Origin: UBA7398 sp964632545
GTDB taxonomy: Bacteria > Actinomycetota > Actinomycetes > Nanopelagicales > Nanopelagicaceae
Length of the DNA stretch: 64,000 nt
Assembly: GCA_964632545.1 (NCBI GenBank)
Contig: CAZWBQ010000002.1
Coordinates: 62,001 to 126,000, forward strand
Direction: 5' to 3'
The notes below the pieces were generated by a model, which saw only the letters and a program-made list of their open reading frames with translations, searched no databases and was not told the origin of the DNA. The position numbers were made by a program, and so were the translations under genes. This document shows, piece after piece, positions 8,978-16,000 of this stretch; the stretch's first letter is position 1; every line of letters begins with the position of its first letter.

Positions 8978-9870
8978 TATCCCTTTACTCCAGTAAGAGT
9001 TACGCCTTCGATAAATACTTTTTGCGAGAAGAAGAAAATAATAATAACTGGCATCATGAAGAGCGCCGATGCAGTCATCAACATATTTCGATCTACATGG
9101 TGCAGGCCTTGGAATTGCGTTAACCCAATACCTAGCGTCCAGAGATCTTGATTCTCAACGAGATAGAGGAGTGGTCCAAAGAAGTCATTCCATGCTCCGA
9201 GGAATGCAAAAAGAGCGATTGCCATAATCGCTGGCTTAGCCAAGGGAATAACTACGCGCATCATAAGTTGTAGTTCGCTACAGCCATCAATTCGCGCAGC
9301 ATCTGAAATTTCATCAGGGATTGTGGCGAAGAATTGGCGTAGTAAGAAAATGGAAAATGCCCCAGCAAAGAAAGCTGGAACGATTAACGGAAGAAATCCT
9401 GGGATCCAATGTAGTTTTGCGAAAATTACATAAACCGGAATCATTGTCACTTGACCAGGCAACATCATGGTAGAAAGAATGATGATGAAAGTCGTGCTTC
9501 GACCTTTCCATTGCAAACGCGAAAGCACATAGGCAGGTGGCACGCTAGAAACAACTGTGCCAATCATGGTTAAGGTTGAAACAAAGAGCGTATTCATAGT
9601 CCAGTGCAAAAACGGAACTGCTTGAAAAACTTCCACATAGTTATGCCAGATAAATGGATGTGGCCAAAGCGCTCTAAGTGAAGCTTGACGGTAACTCATT
9701 AATGAGATCACAACTATTAAATAGAACGGCATCAGGAATATTGCAGAGAGCGCAATCAAAGTTGAATGGTTTGCTACTTCAAATAAAAACTTACGGCGGC
9801 GATGACGCATCCTTGCTTGGCGTGATTGTTTTGCTTGAGCCGCTTCACGTTCTAGACTGATAGTGGTCAT
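8977..9870 (-). CDS. Carbohydrate ABC transporter permease (MalG type)
   Basis: A 297-residue integral membrane protein of the sugar-specific CUT1 permease group. A positively charged N-terminus precedes the first helix at about 30-52; five more helices follow. The EAA loop DAARIDGCSELQLM with VIPLAKP lies near 187-215 and would dock onto an ATPase. The C-terminal GVTLTGVKG tail is typical of MalG-like subunits. It overlaps the other permease by 4 bases and the ROK gene by 1. No ATP-binding subunit is encoded in this operon, so a shared MsiK-type ATPase elsewhere is expected, as in other actinobacteria. Confidence 0.9.
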   Translation of the reverse strand: MTTISLEREAAQAKQSRQARMRHRRRKFLFEVANHSTLIALSAIFLMPFYLIVVISLMSYRQASLRALWPHPFIWHNYVEVFQAVPFLHWTMNTLFVSTLTMIGTVVSSVPPAYVLSRLQWKGRSTTFIIILSTMMLPGQVTMIPVYVIFAKLHWIPGFLPLIVPAFFAGAFSIFLLRQFFATIPDEISDAARIDGCSELQLMMRVVIPLAKPAIMAIALFAFLGAWNDFFGPLLYLVENQDLWTLGIGLTQFQGLHHVDRNMLMTASALFMMPVIIIFFFSQKVFIEGVTLTGVKG

Positions 9871-10838
9871 TTAAATAAAGTTCCGTTGGGATAATGAACC
9901 CATCGCTTTTGGGTGCGCAGCATGATCAAAGTGCAGATTAATGTTATGACTAGTAAAACCCATGCCAGGGCAGAGGCATAACCCATTTCGTAAGCACGGA
10001 AAGCTTCGAAGTAAATGTGGGTCGCATAGAAGTACATTGAATTCGAATAATCATTAACTTGCCCAGCAGCGACATAAGCCTGAGTGAAGTATTGCAAACT
10101 CCCAATGATGCCCGTGACTGAAGAGAAGAAGATCACGGGCGTCATTAGTGGCAGTGTTACATAGCGAAACTGTTGCCATGCGTTAGCACCCTCGAGGGCA
10201 GCAGCTTCGTAAAGTGATTTAGGGACATCAAGCAGACCGGCCAAATAAATAATCATGGTGTCGCCAATTCCCCAAAGACCCAGAATTATTAATGCCCATT
10301 TGGACCATCGAGGATCGATGAACCACATTGGCGGATCTTTAATGCCGAGCGCTTCTAAGAACTTATTAATCGGTCCAACTGCTGGATTAAAAATATAAGT
10401 GAATGACATAGTTGCAGCAACGGTAGGGACCATTGCGGGAATAAAGAAAAGTGTCCGATAGATATTGCTGCCATGCTTTGGTTTGGTAAGAATCCATGCA
10501 GTAAAAAGAGCGAAGGCAATCCGAAGCGGAATGCTTATCGCAGAGATCCAAAAAGTATTTCCCATTGCTTTCCAAAAATCTGGATCTTGCTTAAACATTC
10601 GGTAGTAATTATCAAATCCAACCCACTTTGGCGTTTCTACGATATTAAATTTTGTAAAAGATTGATAAAAACTAGTAACCATCGGATACGCCGTAAAAAA
10701 GAGAAAACCTAGAACCCATGGTGACATGCAAATTGCAATAAAGACCCAGGGAGTTTTTAACTTTCTATTTTGTGGGACAGTAGAACCCGCCCCTCGCTTG
10801 CGCGAAGGGGCGAGTTTGGTTACTGCCGATAGTTGCAT
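9867..10838 (-). CDS. Carbohydrate ABC transporter permease (MalF type)
   Basis: A 323-residue CUT1 permease, partner of the MalG-type protein encoded just downstream. A basic N-terminal tail of about 30 residues is followed by a helix (residues 31-53) and about five more. The EAA loop reads EAAALEGANAWQQFRYVTLPLMTP, around residues 216-239. The start lies 11 bases after the binding-protein gene, and the stop overlaps the next start by 4 bases. Sugar specificity cannot be read from the permease; the glycosidase and kinase suggest a beta-linked glucose or glucosamine disaccharide. Confidence 0.9.
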   Translation of the reverse strand: MQLSAVTKLAPSRKRGAGSTVPQNRKLKTPWVFIAICMSPWVLGFLFFTAYPMVTSFYQSFTKFNIVETPKWVGFDNYYRMFKQDPDFWKAMGNTFWISAISIPLRIAFALFTAWILTKPKHGSNIYRTLFFIPAMVPTVAATMSFTYIFNPAVGPINKFLEALGIKDPPMWFIDPRWSKWALIILGLWGIGDTMIIYLAGLLDVPKSLYEAAALEGANAWQQFRYVTLPLMTPVIFFSSVTGIIGSLQYFTQAYVAAGQVNDYSNSMYFYATHIYFEAFRAYEMGYASALAWVLLVITLICTLIMLRTQKRWVHYPNGTLFK

Positions 10839-10849
10839 GTATTTAGGGC

Positions 10850-12217
10850 TTAGTTATTTCTCGCAAGAATTCCAGCTAACTTCGTAGAAGCTGCAGCTAG
10901 ACCTTCTTTGAGATTAGTAGTTGAACCAGCTTGCCATGCAGACATGAAGTCATAGATAACTGCGTCATCTAAATGTTCACCAGCATTTGGGAGCAAGTGG
11001 TAACCGGAGTTTGCATTTGAAGCGATGTCATAGAAAGTCTGGTAAACCGCAGGGAATGTAATTTTTCCAGAAGCTAACGATGATTTAAGAACCGGTACTG
11101 AACCATTTGCATTTGCGTAATCGGTAGCAAGAGTTTCATCAGTAGCCAGAGCCTTCATTACGATCCAAGCATCAGCAACGTTTTTTGAACCCTTTGAGAT
11201 ACCCATTAATTGACCGCCAATTACGCCGCCGCCGTAAACTTTTGAAACAGCTGCGTCGACTGGAAATGGAGCAGTTCCGAAGTTAACCGCAGGCTTTGTG
11301 CATGGGTTTAGCGCCCAGCCATCTGGATCGCAGAACATTGGTGCCATCCAGTCCGCATCAAGTTTCATTGCAACGCGACCAGTGATGAAGTCATGTCCAG
11401 CGCCCCATTCATCGCCGCGTGCGGCAACGAACTTAGTAAGTGCAGTGCTGCCTTTTTTAAAATCTCCGCCGCCATAAACTTTAGCGATGAAATCATGTTG
11501 CCATTGGAAAGCTTTCGCCCACTTGGCATCTGATGAAAAACCAGGTGACTTATCTGCGTTATACCAACGAGCATTGAACATGTATCCAAGCCACATCGCA
11601 TCCATTTCGAAACCGTAATACCCAGCCCAAGGAACGAATCCAGCAGTCTTGATGTTTCCAGAGCTATCGAAGGTAGTGAGTTTCTGCGAATAATTAAGTA
11701 AGTCAGCTGTTGTTTTTGGTGCAGTTTTAAATCCAGCTTTAGCTAATAAATCTTTGTTGTAATAAAAGCCGAAAGATTCAGTAGCAATCGAAGGCAAAGC
11801 GCAACGGGTGTGGCCTGAGATTGAATACTTAACGGAGGCAGGGGTAAATACTTGGTCGATTTTCAAACCATTACGACCTGCAACTAATGTGCTTAAGTTT
11901 TGCCAAGCGCCGGTTCCACAGAACCAACCTAAATTTCCAGCACCACTTGAAACTGAGATATCGGGACCAGTTCCGGAATTGATTGCAGCAAGCGATTTAG
12001 CCATATCGACATCGCCGACTGACTTAATAGTTAGACCAGGGTTTGCCTTTTCAATTCGGGCAATTGAAGCGTTCCATTTTGCAAGGTTGTCGCCGCTATA
12101 CGGAGACCAAACCGTTACGGTTCGAGTTGCTGCATTGGCAGAAACCCCAGAACCGACGATTGCTCCGCTGACAAGTGCAATCGCACCGAGCGAAGCGATT
12201 AATCTTTTTAGTTTCAT
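10850..12217 (-). CDS. Carbohydrate ABC transporter substrate-binding protein
   Basis: A 455-residue extracellular solute-binding protein of the type that feeds CUT1 sugar transporters. A signal peptide (basic start, hydrophobic core at about 5-27, VSANAA near the cleavage point) is clear, but there is no cysteine there, so it does not have a normal lipobox. The mature part begins with TVTVWSPYSG, as in MalE-like proteins, and has Trp- and Tyr-rich segments suited to sugar stacking. A purine-rich ribosome site (GGGGAAG) precedes the ATG. It is the first gene of the six-gene minus-strand sugar operon and is separated from a divergent lipoprotein gene by a region with two operator-like repeats. 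Confidence 0.88.
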   Translation of the reverse strand: MKLKRLIASLGAIALVSGAIVGSGVSANAATRTVTVWSPYSGDNLAKWNASIARIEKANPGLTIKSVGDVDMAKSLAAINSGTGPDISVSSGAGNLGWFCGTGAWQNLSTLVAGRNGLKIDQVFTPASVKYSISGHTRCALPSIATESFGFYYNKDLLAKAGFKTAPKTTADLLNYSQKLTTFDSSGNIKTAGFVPWAGYYGFEMDAMWLGYMFNARWYNADKSPGFSSDAKWAKAFQWQHDFIAKVYGGGDFKKGSTALTKFVAARGDEWGAGHDFITGRVAMKLDADWMAPMFCDPDGWALNPCTKPAVNFGTAPFPVDAAVSKVYGGGVIGGQLMGISKGSKNVADAWIVMKALATDETLATDYANANGSVPVLKSSLASGKITFPAVYQTFYDIASNANSGYHLLPNAGEHLDDAVIYDFMSAWQAGSTTNLKEGLAAASTKLAGILARNN

Positions 12218-12266
12218 TTAACTTCCCCTATCGAGTAACTTCGGCAGTCACAGCGAGCCCATCTCA

Positions 12267-12307
12267 TTGTGTTAGGAAACCTACCGCTTTGTGTTAGGTT
12301 ACCTTAC
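12267..12307. promoter_or_regulatory. Tandem operator-like repeats upstream of the sugar operon
   Basis: Two copies of TTGTGTTAGGnnACCT (12267-12282 and 12289-12304) differ at only two central bases and repeat with a 22-base period. Each carries an imperfect palindrome, GTTAGGAAACCTACC (12271-12285) and GTTAGGTTACCTTAC (12293-12307). They lie 50-90 bases upstream of the binding-protein start and 32 bases or more before the divergent lipoprotein start. The spacing places the sites on the same face of the helix. By location they are likely operators for the ROK regulator of this operon. Confidence 0.6.
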
Positions 12308-12338
12308 AGCAGTAGCCCGAACGGTCAAGGGGTCGGCA

Positions 12339-13289
12339 ATGAAGATTTTTCGTGTCAGAGCGTTGGCTACTTTCGCAGTTGCCTTGTTGGCGCTGACCAG
12401 CTGCGGCGTGGGCGAGCCCAAGTTCGAAGGCGTTCTGGTTTTCCATTCTTATACCGATTACAACGCATGGGACTCGCAATTAAAGTTACTTGACTTAAAA
12501 ACTGGAAAGTTAGTAATCCTTAGCGATAAGTGGAACGTCATCCACGCTATGAACGGACATTTTTCACCCGATGGTCAACATCTAACATTTATGGGCTCGG
12601 CCAAAGGTTTAACTGAACCGGATTGGGATGTTTTTGTTTCAAATTGGGATGGAAAAAATTGGGCGGAACCAGTAAATCTAACTGGACCAAATGGGAAGCG
12701 TGACGAAGATCCAAAGTTCAATCCAAATAACAAAACAATTGTATACAAAGAAGACGGTGTACTGGCCACAATTAATATTGATCGTACAAATTTAATCTAC
12801 TTAACAGCTGGTGCAGCTGAATCTTCTATGCCATATTTTGCGCCAAACGGAAAAGATATACTTTTTGAACGTAATGGCAAAATTTTATTATTAAAAAATG
12901 GAAAGACATCGGTACTATCTGGAAGTTCTGATCTGAAAACCTATTATCCAATTGGAGTAGATAATAAAAGATTTCTATTTACTCAGATTCAAGAAAATAG
13001 ACATGACCGAATTGTTTGGGGCTTTTATGACGGTACAGAACCAATGCCGCTCTTTTTTGATTCCGAAGCATTCGATACATCAGATGCTTTCCCATATAAA
13101 GATGGTACGGAATATATGTTCACGGTATCAGGAGATTTTAACGTTCCGCTAGGAGGTTACAACTTGATGTTAGTTGATTTCAAGAAAAAAACTTCAAAGA
13201 ATATTGATGATTACTTTGGCAAAATTAATACAGATTTACAAGAGTTGGGTCCAGCTTGGTCAGGAACTGCACACTTTCCGAAAAACTGA
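12339..13289 (+). CDS. Lipoprotein with beta-propeller (WD40-like/TolB-type) repeats
   Basis: A 316-residue putative surface lipoprotein. The ATG at 12339 follows an AAGGGG ribosome site and gives a clean signal peptide with lipobox LTSC, so Cys22 would be lipidated. Upstream in-frame starts at 12269-12291 fall inside the operator repeats and were rejected. The mature part has PD40-like beta-propeller repeats, recognisable as GHFSPDGQHLTF, PKFNPNNKTIVY and YFAPNGKDILF, about 40-45 residues apart. No enzyme motif is visible. It is divergent from the sugar operon and shares its control region, so it may help bind or sense polymeric substrate. That function is inference. It ends 9 bases before a convergent gene. 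Confidence 0.75.
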   Translation: MKIFRVRALATFAVALLALTSCGVGEPKFEGVLVFHSYTDYNAWDSQLKLLDLKTGKLVILSDKWNVIHAMNGHFSPDGQHLTFMGSAKGLTEPDWDVFVSNWDGKNWAEPVNLTGPNGKRDEDPKFNPNNKTIVYKEDGVLATINIDRTNLIYLTAGAAESSMPYFAPNGKDILFERNGKILLLKNGKTSVLSGSSDLKTYYPIGVDNKRFLFTQIQENRHDRIVWGFYDGTEPMPLFFDSEAFDTSDAFPYKDGTEYMFTVSGDFNVPLGGYNLMLVDFKKKTSKNIDDYFGKINTDLQELGPAWSGTAHFPKN

Positions 13290-13298
13290 TCAAAAGCG

Positions 13299-13598
13299 CT
13301 AATTATCAATCTCGTCCTCGTCATTAATCGTGTATGGCAGATTAGGTTTTGGCAGTCTCGGAACATCACCTTTACGTAATCGCTTCCATAAATAGATACA
13401 AACTACGCCGAAAAATGGCCATTCAAATGTGTAAACCCAGGCTCGCCAATTCCCGGAATGCGCCCGTGAAAATTCAAACCAACCTGCCCAGATACAAAAC
13501 GGTAAAGCAATACCTAGAGTTATATCAAGTAGCAATTTCTGTTTTTTAGTAACTGGTTTTGGTTCAATATCTTCATGAATCCATTCTGGCTCGCTCAT
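13299..13598 (-). CDS. Small two-helix membrane protein, function unknown
   Basis: A 99-residue protein with an acidic N-terminal tail (about 1-22), two hydrophobic segments (about 24-43 and 52-70), and a basic then acidic C-terminal tail ending in alternating Asp/Glu. I do not recognise a named family. Its start overlaps the stop of the CtaG-like gene by 4 bases, so it is translated with it, and the oxidase operon lies on the other side. A role in cytochrome oxidase assembly or stability is a guess from location. Its gene faces the lipoprotein gene with 9 bases between stops. Confidence 0.7.
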   Translation of the reverse strand: MSEPEWIHEDIEPKPVTKKQKLLLDITLGIALPFCIWAGWFEFSRAHSGNWRAWVYTFEWPFFGVVCIYLWKRLRKGDVPRLPKPNLPYTINDEDEIDN

Positions 13599-14365
13599 TT
13601 TTTTAATCTCTCAGCCGCAATTTCCGCATCAATAAGAAGCGCTTTGCGTTCTTCACTTTTAATCCAGTGATAAACAGCAAAAGAGAGCCAAACGGTATCG
13701 ATAATCATGCTTCCTGCCCACATTAATGATCCACCAATTCTTTGATCATTTAACTCAAACATATTTTCATATAACGACTTTGGCGCAACATAGATAAAGA
13801 ATCCAGTCAAAGTTTCGGGAACCATCATAAAAAATAACGAAAAGACAGATAGCGCAGGAGAGATTCGGCTTTCCGGCTTTTTCTTGTCAAGTAAGTTGTA
13901 ATAAAAAAAGTATGCAACAAATACATATGCTGGAACTTCAATAAAATTATGAATCCAAACATGCCGCATCACGGTAGCGTGTAATGATGTGAAATGTATG
14001 CCCATCATTAGTGCTGCATAGATAGCCCAACTTATCCAAGGGTTTGTAAAAAATTCAAAAATGAAATTCTTTGGCTTGAAGTGAGCCACGCTGCCCAAGA
14101 CTAAAAGCGGACCAGAGATCATCATCAAAGTCATATGTTGAATCATGTGGCACCAGAAAAGTGTTGGAGCATGAGTTCCAATTGGCGAATTAATTACGAG
14201 CGCTACGCTTAATATTCCTGTGTAGAAGTACCATTTTTCGCCACGCGTTATAGCCTTTACTTTGCTTGAGTTTAAGTAGAAGTAAGCGAGTAATATAAAA
14301 GGTATCGAGGTTTCCGGTGAGAGTTGCCACCAGGCCCAGAAATTTGCTGGCACGCTATGGCTCAA
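13595..14365 (-). CDS. ctaG: Cytochrome c oxidase assembly protein, CtaG family
   Basis: A 256-residue polytopic membrane protein with about seven helices, matching the caa3-type CtaG family (PF09678) that helps deliver copper to oxidase. The characteristic FWCHMIQHMTLMMISGPLLVLG segment (about 89-110) contains two histidines four residues apart, and further histidines occur in GIHFTSLHATVMRHVWIHNF, as expected for the family. It is divergent from the cupredoxin-ctaC-ctaD-ctaE operon. The downstream small membrane protein overlaps it by 4 bases. Confidence 0.85.
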   Translation of the reverse strand: MSHSVPANFWAWWQLSPETSIPFILLAYFYLNSSKVKAITRGEKWYFYTGILSVALVINSPIGTHAPTLFWCHMIQHMTLMMISGPLLVLGSVAHFKPKNFIFEFFTNPWISWAIYAALMMGIHFTSLHATVMRHVWIHNFIEVPAYVFVAYFFYYNLLDKKKPESRISPALSVFSLFFMMVPETLTGFFIYVAPKSLYENMFELNDQRIGGSLMWAGSMIIDTVWLSFAVYHWIKSEERKALLIDAEIAAERLKK

Positions 14366-14446
14366 TTACTCACCCTCTCTCAGTGGCAGCACTTAGTTTT
14401 GCGATGAGGCCGCTTGGGAAATCATCTATAAAACCTGCGATTAGTC

Positions 14447-14475
14447 TTGGAAAATAGTGTGATGAGGGTTACCTT
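14447..14475 (+). promoter_or_regulatory. Candidate promoter of the cytochrome oxidase operon
   Basis: TTGGAA (14447-14452) and TACCTT (14470-14475) are separated by 17 bases and lie in the 176-base region between the divergent ctaG and cupredoxin genes. Spacing fits a vegetative sigma factor. The rest of the gap holds a 15-base palindrome (14490-14504). Confidence 0.4.
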
Positions 14476-14489
14476 AATCACTTATATGG

Positions 14490-14504
14490 AGAGGTGCCAC
14501 CTCT
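14490..14504. repeat. 15-base perfect palindrome upstream of the cupredoxin gene
   Basis: AGAGGTG-C-CACCTCT is a perfect inverted repeat with one central base. It lies 15 bases past the candidate -10 element, at or just after the likely transcription start, so it could be an operator or a 5-prime hairpin in the oxidase transcript. Confidence 0.5.
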
Positions 14505-14541
14505 AAATGACGCAGAATTGAAAATTAAGAGAGAGTCATTA

Positions 14542-15222
14542 ATGAATAAACGGATTATCGGAGCCTTTGCCACAGTAGTACTAGGCGCTGGGTTAATTGC
14601 GGGAATTGGAATTTATGTTGCAGCAGCTAAAGCTGACACCACAATTTTAGATGCTACTCCAGCTGGAACGTTAGAAACTCCGCAAGGCACGTTAAAGCAC
14701 TACACAATGGATCTCTCTATTTATCCAGATAGTTTTTTCAAAACCAGCAGCCCACATCCAGATTGGGTTAGTTACGGCCCTTCAACAAATTTCAGGGTTC
14801 CAGCGCATTCCGCAATCACATTCACAATGAAGCAATACGACAGCGGCGAGTCAATCACAAATGATTTCTTTGCTCGAGTAGCCGGAACTATGAATGGCAC
14901 GATAAATGTAAATGGTGTCGATGTGACTTCAGTCAATCCTAAGGAAGTAGGACATACTTTTACAGTTCGTGGTTTATCGAATGGCAAGAGCAATGTATTT
15001 ATAAATGTTCCTATGCCAATGGTTCCAGAAGACAAGATGTCGGAGAATGAAGGCGAATATATAAATCCAACAATTGTTAAGTTCACAATAATTACGGGTG
15101 ACGCTGGTGAATATATTTGGAACTGCGAATTCCCTTGTGGCGATGGCACGCTGGCGCGTTTCGGTGGCCCTATGTCATCACAAGGTTTTATGTCTGGTCA
15201 CTTTATCGTTACAGATAACTAA
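14542..15222 (+). CDS. Secreted cupredoxin-like protein of the oxidase operon
   Basis: A 226-residue protein with one N-terminal membrane anchor or signal segment (about 5-29) and an extracytoplasmic domain of cupredoxin character. The ATG at 14542, after AAGAGAGAG, is preferred; a GTG at 14494 inside the palindrome would add 16 unlikely residues. His138 (GHTF) followed by Cys195-x3-Cys199 (NCEFPC) copies the layout of the subunit II CuA site, but the usual His and Met after the second Cys are replaced by a longer loop with Met211, Met217 and His220. It lies 10 bases before ctaC. It may carry copper or electrons to the oxidase, or be a diverged subunit II paralogue. Function is inferred. Confidence 0.7.
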   Translation: MNKRIIGAFATVVLGAGLIAGIGIYVAAAKADTTILDATPAGTLETPQGTLKHYTMDLSIYPDSFFKTSSPHPDWVSYGPSTNFRVPAHSAITFTMKQYDSGESITNDFFARVAGTMNGTINVNGVDVTSVNPKEVGHTFTVRGLSNGKSNVFINVPMPMVPEDKMSENEGEYINPTIVKFTIITGDAGEYIWNCEFPCGDGTLARFGGPMSSQGFMSGHFIVTDN

Positions 15223-15232
15223 GGGGCAGAAA

Positions 15233-16000
15233 ATGGTTGATACTCAAACTCAGAATAAAGCTCCTTGGTGGAAACGCAAAGACGTCAAAGAGACGGCTAC
15301 ATTATGGGTAATTCTTAGCGTCCTCATCGGTGGCGTAGCTGGTGAAGTAATTTCTCGTTCGTTAGGCGCGCCTGCTTCGGAAACAATGGCAAACACTATT
15401 CGCATGATGAAGATTTTCACTTGGGTTGCAGCACCAGTCGCAGGATTAGTGGGAGCAATTGGCCTCAAATCATTAATGCAAAAGCGACATACTGGCGATA
15501 CTCCACCAGCGGAATCAGATCATCAAATTGCAAATAGTCCTAAGGCAGCTGCAGTTTGGATAGTTATATCTGGGTTGCTTTGTTTATTTGCTTTAGTTTT
15601 CGGAATGATTGTGATGCAAGAAGATGCAAAATCTCTGCAGGCAGCAAATGCGATTCACGTAAATGTAACTGGCCAACAATGGCTTTGGAACTTTGATTAT
15701 CCAGATAATGCTGGAGTACGTTCCCATGATTTATATCTACCTGTTGATCGTCCCGTTATTTTTGACGTTTCCGCAAAGGATGTTAAGCACTCATTCTGGA
15801 TAGTTCAGATGGGCGTAAAAGTTGATGCGAACCCAGGTTACATAACGCAAACTGCGGTTACACCAAACAAAATTGGAGTGTTCGATGTTCGATGCGCAGA
15901 ACTTTGTGGCCTCCTTCATGCATATATGCAGAGCCAAGTACATGTAGTTAGCCAAGCTGATTATGACGCTTGGATTAAGAGTCAAGGGGGCAGAGCATAA
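15233..16000 (+). CDS. ctaC: Cytochrome c oxidase subunit II
   Basis: A 255-residue subunit that accepts electrons from cytochrome c at the CuA centre. The ATG at 15233 has an AAGGGG ribosome site in front; longer in-frame starts are rejected because they overlap the cupredoxin gene. Membrane helices are seen at about 22-40, 58-78 and 105-128; one more than the usual two. The CuA ligands are complete: His186, Cys221, Glu223, Cys225, His229 and Met232. WLWNFDYP (150-157) is the aromatic electron-entry patch. The stop overlaps the ctaD start by one base (TAATG). No lipobox is visible. Confidence 0.93.
   Translation: MVDTQTQNKAPWWKRKDVKETATLWVILSVLIGGVAGEVISRSLGAPASETMANTIRMMKIFTWVAAPVAGLVGAIGLKSLMQKRHTGDTPPAESDHQIANSPKAAAVWIVISGLLCLFALVFGMIVMQEDAKSLQAANAIHVNVTGQQWLWNFDYPDNAGVRSHDLYLPVDRPVIFDVSAKDVKHSFWIVQMGVKVDANPGYITQTAVTPNKIGVFDVRCAELCGLLHAYMQSQVHVVSQADYDAWIKSQGGRA

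Noticed and set aside
12269..12338. Upstream GTG starts for the propeller lipoprotein
   Set aside because: They would translate the operator repeats and push the lipobox away from the N-terminus; ATG 12339 has a ribosome site and a standard signal peptide.
15098..15232. Longer N-terminus for ctaC
   Set aside because: It lies within the cupredoxin gene in another frame; ATG 15233 follows a ribosome site.
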